The notes: generated by a model from the sequence alone, not told the origin. 6,649 nucleotides of DNA from Flavobacteriales bacterium (GCA_030728235.1 JANRAA010000096.1:1-6649); one strand, 5' to 3'. Shown: positions 1-6,476, numbered from the stretch's first letter. Numbers and translations are program-made.

Positions 1-1673
1 CCGTTGGTGGAGATGGCGTTTATGAATGGACTTGGGAAGATCAAGACGGAAACAACCTGTTTGGCTTTGGAAACACTTTGTGGTACAATGCGTGGCAAGG
101 TGCTGATCAAATTGTATTGACAGTTACTGATGGTTGTGGGTTTGAAGAATCGAGCACCATCAATGTGGCCATCAATGCGCCAGCCATTGTGATTGACTTC
201 GAAGGTCCACTGTCTGTTTTGTGTAATGCCAACTTTACCATCAACCCGAATGCTTCAGGTGGAAGCGGTGGGCTGAACTACACCTGGACACAAGGGTTTA
301 ACTTCTTAGGGTTTAATCCAACGCTGACGACATCTACATCATCTGACATGACCATTACGTTGAATGTGAGTGATTTTTGCGGACAGTCGGAGGAAATCGA
401 TATCGACATTGAAGTTGAAAGTCCACCGATCACCATCAACATGCCATTGGAGCTTACTGGACCATGCACAGAAGTATTTGAGATAGTTGCTTTCACCGAT
501 GGTGGCAGCGGCGGTGGATCGTATCAGTGGTTTGCAGATGGCGCATTGGAAGCTACAGGCAACAACGTAAGTAACATTACTCCACTGAATTTTCAATCTT
601 TTCAAGACGCATTGATTTCATTGACGGTTACTGACGGTTGCGGCGCAACAGATACTCAGAACACAGTGATTAACATCGTCAATCCTGCTTTAGAAATTGA
701 GATTGGAGAAGATATTTATGCAAGTTGTATCGATAACACCGCCATTGCAGTTGATATTTTGAGTGGTAGTGGCGGATACCAATATGAGTATTTCGTTGCT
801 GATACCTCGTATGCTATCACATCCGACATCGTTGTGCAATCATTCAACACCATTCCGGTAAGTGTGAATGTAACAGACGGATGTGGTGGATTTGCAACAG
901 ACGAGTTGTTGTATATCATTCCAGATATTCCGTTGAACTTGGTGCTGAGCGCTGATACTGCAATTTGTGCAGGGGATGGGATTTCGATTTCTGCTTTAGC
1001 GAGTGGAGGTGAGGAAGGCTTTTATTACTACTGGCCATTGATCGGACAGTTTGGTCCGGATCAATATGTTGCCCCATATTCTTCAACGGGTTATGAAGTC
1101 ATTGCTACTGATATTTGTGGACATACCATTTCGGGTACAATCGGGGTTGAGGTTCAGTTTTTGTTCAGCAACTTCTATGTAGAGGATTTGGAAGATAATC
1201 TTTATCAGTTCACTGCGACGCCAGAGCCTGATTGTGATGGCTGCATTTATTCATGGTATTTCGGTGATGGTGATACAAGCGATGAAGAAGCGCCTTTTCA
1301 CCAATATGATGGTTTGGGTGATTACACAGCAAGTTTGACTGTTACCAATAGCATTGGATGTACAGATTCAGCTTACACAAATATTGTTGGTCCGATTATA
1401 TTCTATGTCCCGAATGCATTTTCTCCGAACAATGATGGAATAAATGATGTATTCAGAGCTTATGGAAGTGGCATTAGCGAGTTTGAGATTACCATTTTCA
1501 ACCGTTGGGGAGACATTGTTTTTAACAGTACCAACATCGAAGATTTTTGGGATGGATCAGATACTGGCGGGTCATACTACGTTCAGAACGAAGTTTACTC
1601 CTACATTCTCAAGATAAAAGGAAACAATACAGACGGTATAGAGAAGAACGGCTCGATATCAGTTTTGAGATAG
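1..1673 (+). CDS. T9SS type B-sorted secreted multi-module protein, C-terminal part (5' end outside window)
   Basis: The frame is open from the window edge (first complete codon at 3) to TAG at 1671-1673, giving 556 codons; residues are numbered from that codon. The TTG at 78 is internal, not a start, because the homologous reading continues upstream of it. Visible in order: the tail of one Ig/PKD-like module (NNLFGF at 17-22, TVTDGCG at 40-46); four complete modules with cysteine pairs C74/C126, C155/C213, C242/C294 and C322/C372; a PKD domain (about 391-461, WYFGDG); and a gliding-motility-associated C-terminal domain (about 469-556, VPNAFSPNNDGINDVF, FNRWG, WDGS, ending SVLR). By family knowledge the last domain directs export through the type IX system to the surface or medium. 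The role is probably adhesin-like, with the ligand unknown. It is a colinear paralogue of the next gene, so the missing N-terminus is probably about 500 residues with a signal peptide and choice-of-anchor L domain (inference). The class is certain; the exact function is not. Confidence 0.93.
   Translation, partial: VGGDGVYEWTWEDQDGNNLFGFGNTLWYNAWQGADQIVLTVTDGCGFEESSTINVAINAPAIVIDFEGPLSVLCNANFTINPNASGGSGGLNYTWTQGFNFLGFNPTLTTSTSSDMTITLNVSDFCGQSEEIDIDIEVESPPITINMPLELTGPCTEVFEIVAFTDGGSGGGSYQWFADGALEATGNNVSNITPLNFQSFQDALISLTVTDGCGATDTQNTVINIVNPALEIEIGEDIYASCIDNTAIAVDILSGSGGYQYEYFVADTSYAITSDIVVQSFNTIPVSVNVTDGCGGFATDELLYIIPDIPLNLVLSADTAICAGDGISISALASGGEEGFYYYWPLIGQFGPDQYVAPYSSTGYEVIATDICGHTISGTIGVEVQFLFSNFYVEDLEDNLYQFTATPEPDCDGCIYSWYFGDGDTSDEEAPFHQYDGLGDYTASLTVTNSIGCTDSAYTNIVGPIIFYVPNAFSPNNDGINDVFRAYGSGISEFEITIFNRWGDIVFNSTNIEDFWDGSDTGGSYYVQNEVYSYILKIKGNNTDGIEKNGSISVLR
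1173..1385 (+). other. PKD domain of the upstream secreted protein
   Basis: This stretch encodes a PKD-type beta-sandwich with the hallmark W-x-FGDG (WYFGDGD), followed by a short H-Q-Y segment and the closing strand TASLTVTNSIGC. PKD domains usually act as spacers or protein-protein interaction modules in secreted proteins. It carries three cysteines: a CxxC pair just before the first core strand (CDGC) and one at the end (SIGC). The downstream paralogue has all three at equivalent places. Confidence 0.75.
1404..1670 (+). other. T9SS type B C-terminal sorting domain of the upstream secreted protein
   Basis: The last 89 codons match the gliding-motility-associated C-terminal domain family. 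They show VPNAFSPNNDGINDVF, then the strand ITIFNRWGDIVF, then FWDGS, an aromatic Y-rich turn, YSYILKIKG and a final SISVLR. In Bacteroidota this domain is the export signal recognised by the type IX machinery. The reading frame stays intact to the end, so the protein should be sortable. Confidence 0.9.
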
Positions 1674-1693
1674 ATAATGATAGAATCGCAAAG

Positions 1694-1715
1694 AAGCCTC
1701 GAAAGAGGCTTTTTT
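1694..1715 (+). terminator. Rho-independent terminator after the first secreted-protein gene
   Basis: A perfect 7-bp stem AAGCCTC/GAGGCTT (1694-1700 with 1705-1711) closes a GAAA tetraloop (1701-1704) and runs into six consecutive T (1710-1715). It lies 20 bases after the TAG of the first gene. This is a textbook intrinsic terminator and should isolate the first paralogue's transcript from the second. Confidence 0.88.
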
Positions 1716-1779
1716 GTTGGAATCCAATAGAGACCATAGGATGAGTGTCTCATCTGCTGAATATTCGGCCATTGAAAGG

Positions 1780-1787
1780 TATCTTTG
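1780..1787 (+). promoter_or_regulatory. Candidate Bacteroidota -7 promoter box for the second secreted-protein gene
   Basis: TATCTTTG matches the Bacteroidota sigma-70-type consensus TAnnTTTG at all six defined positions. It sits in the 83-base gap between the terminator and the next gene, where a promoter is expected. No convincing -33 TTG is visible at the usual distance, which lowers confidence. If real, transcription would begin about 4-8 bases further on, leaving almost no leader before the GTG at 1799 but about 15-20 bases before the ATG at 1811. It would then also exclude the GAAGG at 1787-1791 from acting as a ribosome binding site. Confidence 0.5.
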
Positions 1788-1798
1788 AAGGCTAGCAA

Positions 1799-4700
1799 GT
1801 GAAAAATGTGATGAGAAGTAGAATATTATTTTTAGCGATAGGATTTTTTATGGTTGTGACCGCATTGGCGCAGCCTACCATGACAACCAATTTGACTCTC
1901 GAGGAGTATGTAAATGATTATTTGCTCGGAAACGGAATTCAAGCAACGAATATCACATACACAGGTTCACCGCTTCAGTTGGCGGTAGTGGAGAATGGTA
2001 TTGCAAATGGACTTCCTATTGAAGCAGGGTTGGTGCTTTCAAGTGATGCCGCTACCAATCTTGACTGCTCACCTGGGTTTATTGAGTTTGGTACTGGAGT
2101 GAATGGCGAACCCGACTTGTTGAACATCGCCAACAGTGTGCCACCGCTTATTGGTCAAAATTTCAATGTGGGTGGTGTGTTTGATGTATGCATTCTCGAA
2201 TTTGACTTCGTTGCAACAGGAGATACCATGAGTTTCAACTACGTGTTCGGCTCTGACGAATACCTCACTTTTGTAAATACAACATACAACGACATCTTTG
2301 CCTTTTTTCTTTCAGGTCCGGGAATTACAGGTCCGTACGCTAGTCCGGCAGGTTTCCCTAACGGAGCTATTAACATCGCGTCGCTGCCAAATACTACCCC
2401 GCCGCTGCCAATTACCATATCTAGTGTAAATAACATTACCAACTCTGAATATTACATAGATCACGCCGCAGGATCACCCAATGACATTCCGACTTGTTTA
2501 AATGGGAATACAGTCTCATTGCGGGCGGTTTCTGAAGTGTTATGTGGAGAGACCTATCACATTAAATTGGCTATTGCTGATGGAAGCGATATCGCATTGG
2601 CATCTTATGTGATGCTCGAGGCAGGTAGTTTTGAATCTACTACTGTTGTAGAAGTGGCTCTATCGATTGACGTTGGAGGTGACAATTTGTTTGAAGATTG
2701 TGGGGAGGGTTTACTGACCTTCACTCGTCCGGTTGATACCGATATTGAGCAAGAATCGATGGTATTGATCGACTATTCTGGTACAGCAATTAACGGTGAA
2801 GACTTCACCTTGTTACCAGATACTATCATTTTCCCGATCGGAGTGTACACCTTGAGTTTTCCGCTCGATGCTTTTGAAGATGGCGTGGCAGAGGGAGTAG
2901 AAAACGTTACCATGCAGATTGTCAACATTGCAGCTTGTGATGGTATCGGTGTGACTTCTTATTTTGAGTTCACGATTACTGATGAACCTGAGCCACTAGT
3001 TGTGAATGATGTTACAGTGAATTTCTGCAATGGAGTGCCTGTTGAGCTCATTCCTTCAATTGAAGGGGGCTATGGTGTGTTTTCATACGAATGGTCGAAC
3101 AACGATACCGACGAAACCATCTTTGTGACTGAGTTTGCGAATACGACTTATTCAGTAATTGTATCGGATACTTGCGGCATGTCGCCGGATGATGGGGTTT
3201 TTACTTTGGTAGGCTGGCCTGCATTGGAATTGGAGTTGGTTGGAGATGTGATTAGTAACGGACAAGTAGAGCTTGGTTGTGATGAGTTCGGATCGATTGA
3301 TGTGATAACCACTGGAGGTTCGGGCGATTTCTCATATTATTGGTACAATCAGAACGGCAATAATTTGTTCGGATTTGAACAAAACCTATTTGTAGGGTCA
3401 TGGAATGGTGATTTCACAATCAACGTTGATGTTACCGATGAATCTTGCGGAAATGTAGAAACGTTGACGATCAATCAGGTTATTTTATTGCCTCCTATGT
3501 TTCTGACATTGCCGCAGACATTGCAAGTGAACTGTGGGACATTGCAAAGTTTGACTGTTGGAATAGAAGGCGGACAAGCGCCTTATCAGTACAATTGGTA
3601 TGTTGATAACGTCTTTCAAAGCAATGCAGCGACATACAACTTCACTGCATTGAATGATGCAACGATAGCTTGTGTAATCAATGATGCATGCGGACAAGAG
3701 CAAGCCGTTTTTATGGAATTGACAGTGCTCACTCCAGAAGTGGTTGTGTCATCGCCTACATTGTATGAAGGCACTTGTGTTGACGAATTCAATATCACAG
3801 CAAATGCTGCTGGTGGTTCAGGAGTTATCACCTATCAATGGTCAGATGGGAATGGCATAATTAGTAACGATCAAGCCATTACATATCAGTCTGATGTGGA
3901 TGTTGTATTGACAGTAACAGCTACTGATATATGCGGCACACAGGCAACATCTACCACCGCCATTCAGATAGTAAACCCCTTGTTGGTTGTAGATCTTGGT
4001 CAAAATATTTTCGCCAGTTGCATTGATGTAACAGAGATTGAGCCGATGATTACGGGTGGTGTTGAGCCTTTCGAATTTCAGTGGTTTGTTGCCGACACTG
4101 CCTATTCGAACAACCAAAGCATCAATATACAGTCATATGAGACCATGGTTATTGTTGTGCAAGTGACAGATGTCTGCGGACAGTTTGATGAAGACAATAC
4201 CATTTATTTCGTACCAGATATTCCCATTAACGTTACTGTTGTTCCTGATACATTGATTTGTTTCGGCGACTTTATTTCAACCGCTGCAACTGCAGTAGGA
4301 GGAGAGGGAGGGTTTACCTATTACTGGCCTGAATTGGATCGTGAGGGAGATACTCAAACCGTGGGACCTTTGCGTGACACCACATTGTTTGTTGTTGCAA
4401 CAGATATTTGCGGTAAGACGGGGATAGGCAGCGTTGATATTGACGTACAGCGTTTGATTGTAAGCTTCGTTTCTGAAGAAATAGAGACCAACCTATATCA
4501 GTTCACGTCAACAACCAATATTGATTGTACAGAATGTCTGTATGACTGGGATTTCGGTGATGGATCATCCGCGCTGGAGCGCGACCCTTTGCATGAGTTT
4601 GACGGGCGATTTGAATACACCACACAGTTGGTTGTTACCACTGAAATAGGTTGCCAGGGCTTTTATCACGCGCCAGTAGTTGTACCGATATTATTGTATG

Positions 4701-4966
4701 TTCCAAATGCATTTACACCGGATCAAGACGGTATTAACGACTTTTTCCAAGTATATACTAGCGGCATCGATGAGTTTAGCATTCAGATATTCAACCGTTG
4801 GGGAGAAGTTGTTTTTGCTTCTCTAGATCCCAATGCGATTTGGGATGGAAGTCACCAAAACGGCGATTATTACGTACCGAATGGAACCTATGTTTGGTTC
4901 ATTGAGATCAACGGAGTGAACTTTGATGCCCGCAAAGAAACGGGTACTGTTACAATTTTGCGATAG
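1799..4966 (+). CDS. T9SS type B-sorted choice-of-anchor L / Ig-PKD repeat surface protein
   Basis: A complete 1055-residue secreted protein. Residues 1-24 form a Sec signal peptide (MRSR, hydrophobic core ILFLAIGFFMVVTA, likely cleavage ALA|Q); no lipobox cysteine is present. Residues about 30-278 match the choice-of-anchor L domain (LLGNGIQATNITYTGSP, FNYVFGSDEYLTFVN, YHIKLAIADGSD). Residues about 285-397 resemble Calx-beta (GTAINGEDFTLLPDT, then an acidic D-x-x-E-x-x-E segment). Six Ig/PKD-like modules follow with cysteine pairs C410/C459, C494/C550, C579/C631, C660/C712, C741/C793 and C821/C871. A PKD domain (about 890-960, WDFGDGS) and the type B sorting domain (968-1055, VPNAFTPDQDGINDFF to TILR) end the protein. 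Export through Sec then T9SS is expected, giving a surface or released adhesin-like protein; the ligand is unknown. The start is GTG 1799 (an in-frame TAG lies at 1793-1795) or ATG 1811; both leave a good signal peptide. It is a tandem paralogue of the preceding gene. Confidence 0.93.
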   Translation: MKNVMRSRILFLAIGFFMVVTALAQPTMTTNLTLEEYVNDYLLGNGIQATNITYTGSPLQLAVVENGIANGLPIEAGLVLSSDAATNLDCSPGFIEFGTGVNGEPDLLNIANSVPPLIGQNFNVGGVFDVCILEFDFVATGDTMSFNYVFGSDEYLTFVNTTYNDIFAFFLSGPGITGPYASPAGFPNGAINIASLPNTTPPLPITISSVNNITNSEYYIDHAAGSPNDIPTCLNGNTVSLRAVSEVLCGETYHIKLAIADGSDIALASYVMLEAGSFESTTVVEVALSIDVGGDNLFEDCGEGLLTFTRPVDTDIEQESMVLIDYSGTAINGEDFTLLPDTIIFPIGVYTLSFPLDAFEDGVAEGVENVTMQIVNIAACDGIGVTSYFEFTITDEPEPLVVNDVTVNFCNGVPVELIPSIEGGYGVFSYEWSNNDTDETIFVTEFANTTYSVIVSDTCGMSPDDGVFTLVGWPALELELVGDVISNGQVELGCDEFGSIDVITTGGSGDFSYYWYNQNGNNLFGFEQNLFVGSWNGDFTINVDVTDESCGNVETLTINQVILLPPMFLTLPQTLQVNCGTLQSLTVGIEGGQAPYQYNWYVDNVFQSNAATYNFTALNDATIACVINDACGQEQAVFMELTVLTPEVVVSSPTLYEGTCVDEFNITANAAGGSGVITYQWSDGNGIISNDQAITYQSDVDVVLTVTATDICGTQATSTTAIQIVNPLLVVDLGQNIFASCIDVTEIEPMITGGVEPFEFQWFVADTAYSNNQSINIQSYETMVIVVQVTDVCGQFDEDNTIYFVPDIPINVTVVPDTLICFGDFISTAATAVGGEGGFTYYWPELDREGDTQTVGPLRDTTLFVVATDICGKTGIGSVDIDVQRLIVSFVSEEIETNLYQFTSTTNIDCTECLYDWDFGDGSSALERDPLHEFDGRFEYTTQLVVTTEIGCQGFYHAPVVVPILLYVPNAFTPDQDGINDFFQVYTSGIDEFSIQIFNRWGEVVFASLDPNAIWDGSHQNGDYYVPNGTYVWFIEINGVNFDARKETGTVTILR
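1886..2632 (+). other. Choice-of-anchor L domain
   Basis: Residues about 30-278 of the second secreted protein show the sequence pattern of the choice-of-anchor L family as I know it. There is an N-terminal LLGNGIQATNITYTGSP, then GLVLSSDAATN, a core with LEFDFVATGDTMSFNYVFGS, NDIFAFFLSGPGI, and a closing YHIKLAIADGSD before ASYVMLEAGSF. The family is found in secreted bacterial proteins that carry varied C-terminal anchoring or sorting signals; its biochemical role is not established. Confidence 0.8.
2651..2989 (+). other. Calx-beta-like segment
   Basis: Residues about 285-397 carry the features of a Calx-beta-like fold: a strand LLTFTRPVDTD, then GTAINGEDFTLLPDTIIFP, an acidic turn FEDGVAEGVENV and the closing strand FEFTITDE. 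In related proteins such acidic turns bind calcium; whether this copy does is inference. The assignment rests on pattern only. Confidence 0.5.
2996..4438 (+). repeat. Array of six cysteine-paired Ig/PKD-like modules
   Basis: Six modules of about 80 residues (residues about 400-880) follow one another. Each has a cysteine near its start and a second 49-56 residues later, within a V-x-D-x-C-G-type motif at the end of the module (SDTCG, TDESCG, NDACG, ATDICG, TDVCG, ATDICG). Most contain a GG-x-G or similar turn and a Y-x-W or Y-x-x-W core between the cysteines. The module copies are divergent at the DNA level, so this is an old protein-level repeat rather than a recent tandem duplication. The upstream gene shows four complete modules and part of a fifth of the same type between 3 and about 1130. 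Confidence 0.75.
4466..4678 (+). other. PKD domain of the second secreted protein
   Basis: Residues about 890-960 contain the PKD hallmark WDFGDGSS, an H-E-F segment and the strand TTQLVVTTEIGC. As in the upstream paralogue there are three cysteines, C910 and C913 in a CxxC (CTEC) before the core strand and C952 at the end. It sits immediately before the sorting domain, a common arrangement in type IX cargo. Confidence 0.78.
4697..4963 (+). other. T9SS type B C-terminal sorting domain of the second secreted protein
   Basis: Residues 967-1055 show VPNAFTPDQDGINDFF, IQIFNRWGEVVF, IWDGS, a YYVPNGTYVWFIEI strand pair and a terminal GTVTILR. All blocks expected of the gliding-motility-associated C-terminal domain are present and in order. 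Family knowledge says this type B signal is longer than the type A signal and often depends on a PorP/SprF-like partner; none is encoded in this window. Confidence 0.92.
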
Positions 4967-4989
4967 GACGCTGTACTTTACTATCTTGC
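4957..4989 (+). promoter_or_regulatory. Weak candidate promoter for the sugar transporter gene
   Basis: TTTG at 4957-4960 (over the last codons of the preceding gene) is followed after 21 bases by TATCTTGC at 4982-4989, which matches TAnnTTTG at four of six defined positions. The spacing is reasonable for a Bacteroidota -33/-7 pair, and transcription would start around 4995, giving a leader of about a dozen bases. The -7 box is imperfect, so the transporter could instead be read through from the secreted-protein gene, since no terminator lies in the 41-base gap. Confidence 0.28.
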
Positions 4990-5007
4990 CGCACCTAAAT
5001 AAGCAAG

Positions 5008-6333
5008 ATGAAACAAGTTACTGGCAATTTCAAAACCGCATTTATAGCGGTTACCTCATTGTTTTTCATGTGGGGCTTCATCACCGTATTGGTAGATGCG
5101 CTCATACCACGGTTGAAGGAAGTATTCGAGTTGCAATACTACCAAGCTTCGCTCGTCCAATTTGCTTGGTTCATGGCATATGGTTTAGTCGCCATTCCTG
5201 CCGGCATGTTGCTCACCCGCATAGGCTATAAGAAAGGGATTGTAGTAGGATTGGCGACGGCAGGACTTGGATGTATGCTATTTTATCCTGCTGCAGAGCT
5301 TCGGGTCTTCGGTTTGTTTCTTACTGCATTGTTTGTATTGGCATCGGGCATTACCATGTTGCAAGTAGCTGCGAATCCGTATATCGCAGTTTTGGGGCCA
5401 CCGAGTGGTGCTGCGAGCCGACTGAACCTTGCTCAGGCCTTCAACAGCTTAGGAACGACTATCGCTCCAATGGTTTCGGCGGCATATTTACTCGGCGATC
5501 AGATAATGGGGAAAGATGCCATTGCGGCGATGGACGATGCTCAGAAGCAGGCTTATTATGCTTCAGAGGCAGAATCTGTGCAGATGCCATTCTTGGTTGT
5601 CGCTGGGTTTTTCGTCTTGTTGGCAGTTTTTATGGCGATGTCGCACCTGCCGAAGATCTTAAGTGGTGAGCACAAAACCATAACAGAGTATTTCAAGGTA
5701 TTACGACACAAGAGACTTCGTTTTGGGGTATTGGGAATCTTCGTTTATGTAGGAGCAGAGGTGGCCATTGGGAGTTTTCTGACCAATTACTTTTTGAATT
5801 TAGGATTGGCTGAGGCTGTGCTGCAGAATCCGACGATGAACCATTTGGCATCGTCTATCACTTCTGTTTTTAGCGGAAAATCAATTGGGGATTTGGATGA
5901 GAAAGGTGTCGTTGGAGCGTTCTTGATTTTTTATTGGGGAAGTGCCATGGTAGGTCGTTTTGTTGGGGCTTGGCTCACCAGTCGATTCAATCCTGCTCAT
6001 GTATTGCGGGTTTTCGCTATGGGAGCCATAGTGCTCGTGTTGCTGTCTGTTAGCACCAGCGGTTTTATGGCCATGTTCAGCATTTTGCTTGTCGGTTTTT
6101 TCAATTCGATCATGTTCCCAACGATATTTACCTTGTCGTTAGACGGATTGGGAGAAGAGACACCAGAGGCTTCAGGGGTGTTGGTGACATCAATTGTAGG
6201 TGGTGCATTTATACCTATGGCAGTTGGTGTGGCGATTGATAGTTGGAATTTCGGCATTGCTTTTTTTATCCCTGTTTTGTGTTATCTAACAATTGTCATG
6301 TTCGCTCGCTATGCGAGCAGGAATAAGGCGTAG
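5008..6333 (+). CDS. Sugar MFS transporter, FucP/GluP family (probable glucose/galactose or amino-sugar H+ symporter)
   Basis: A 441-residue inner-membrane permease, the usual length for the fucose/glucose-galactose branch of the major facilitator superfamily. Twelve hydrophobic segments are visible (roughly 11-34, 47-69, 78-96, 100-122, 141-161, 192-212, 238-262, 301-322, 333-351, 353-375, 389-410, 414-434). Family signatures are LQVAANPYIAVLGPP (118-132), LNLAQAFNSLG (139-149), the loop 2-3 motif TRIGYKKG (70-77) and FYWGSAMVGRF (308-318). D30 lies where E. coli FucP has its transmembrane Asp46. Q119 lies where FucP has Glu135, which favours a GluP- or NagP-like substrate over fucose. The TM7-TM8 loop is about 20-25 residues longer than I recall for FucP. 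ATG 5008 is the first possible start after an in-frame TAA at 4996-4998; the upstream stretch is A-rich without a Shine-Dalgarno. No sugar-catabolism gene is adjacent, so the substrate stays open. Confidence 0.93.
   Translation: MKQVTGNFKTAFIAVTSLFFMWGFITVLVDALIPRLKEVFELQYYQASLVQFAWFMAYGLVAIPAGMLLTRIGYKKGIVVGLATAGLGCMLFYPAAELRVFGLFLTALFVLASGITMLQVAANPYIAVLGPPSGAASRLNLAQAFNSLGTTIAPMVSAAYLLGDQIMGKDAIAAMDDAQKQAYYASEAESVQMPFLVVAGFFVLLAVFMAMSHLPKILSGEHKTITEYFKVLRHKRLRFGVLGIFVYVGAEVAIGSFLTNYFLNLGLAEAVLQNPTMNHLASSITSVFSGKSIGDLDEKGVVGAFLIFYWGSAMVGRFVGAWLTSRFNPAHVLRVFAMGAIVLVLLSVSTSGFMAMFSILLVGFFNSIMFPTIFTLSLDGLGEETPEASGVLVTSIVGGAFIPMAVGVAIDSWNFGIAFFIPVLCYLTIVMFARYASRNKA
6304..6318 (+). repeat. Perfect 6-bp inverted repeat at the 3' end of the transporter gene
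   Basis: GCTCGC (6304-6309) and GCGAGC (6313-6318) are perfect inverted complements around a 3-base spacer TAT, ending 13 bases before the transporter's TAG. In RNA this would be a short GC-rich hairpin. There is no following T-run, so it is not a standard intrinsic terminator. It could stabilise the transcript end or be chance. Confidence 0.4.
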
Positions 6334-6397
6334 GGAGGGAATTGGAGACTTTGTGGAATCGTAACTTATTCACAATTATGCCAATAAACGTGAAACA

Positions 6398-6433
6398 TTG
6401 CAACAAAGACGTTGAAAGCCTGTTTAGTTTTTG
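6398..6433 (+). promoter_or_regulatory. Weak candidate promoter upstream of the small ORF
   Basis: TTG at 6398-6400 and TAGTTTTTG at 6425-6433 resemble a -33/TAnnTTTG pair, but the -7 element has one extra base and the spacing (24 bases) is a little long. Transcription from here would begin near 6438-6441, at or inside the hairpin at 6435-6457. The call is mainly motivated by the position in the only sizeable spacer before the small ORF. Confidence 0.22.
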
Positions 6434-6434
6434 T

Positions 6435-6457
6435 AAGTTGCTCCGCTGAGCAGACTT
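6435..6457 (+). other. Hairpin in the spacer upstream of the small ORF
   Basis: AAGTTGCTC (6435-6443) pairs with GAGCA plus ACTT (6448-6452 and 6454-6457), giving nine base pairs with a single bulged G at 6453 and a CGCT loop. No T-run follows on either strand, so it is not a canonical terminator in either orientation. It ends 19 bases before the ATG at 6477 and could be a structured leader, a transcript 3' end for the transporter, or part of a small RNA. Confidence 0.5.
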
Positions 6458-6476
6458 AGCAAAAGAACATTAGGTT

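Noticed and set aside
78..80. TTG as a possible start codon for the first secreted protein
   Set aside because: The frame continues to the window edge, and the upstream residues (including NNLFGF at 53-70) match the paralogue, so the gene begins outside the window.
117..642. Similar DNA words TTGACAGTTACTGATGGTTG (117-136) and TTGACGGTTACTGACGGTTG (621-640) as a mobile or recombination repeat
   Set aside because: Both encode the conserved module motif LTVTDGC, so protein-level module homology explains the similarity.
4923..5231. A + strand open frame overlapping the end of the second secreted protein and the start of the transporter
   Set aside because: It lies in another frame of two well-supported genes and its translation (His-, Arg- and Cys-rich) has no domain-like pattern.
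5271..5669. A + strand 132-codon open frame within the transporter
   Set aside because: It is an out-of-frame shadow of the transporter, rich in Cys and Arg with no recognisable features.
5997..6257. A - strand 86-codon open frame opposite the transporter
   Set aside because: It is antisense to conserved transmembrane codons, and its low-complexity N/P/T-rich composition is typical of an antisense shadow.
6387..6413. AACGT...ACGTT inverted repeat after the transporter as a terminator
   Set aside because: Only five pairs around a 17-base loop and no following T-run.
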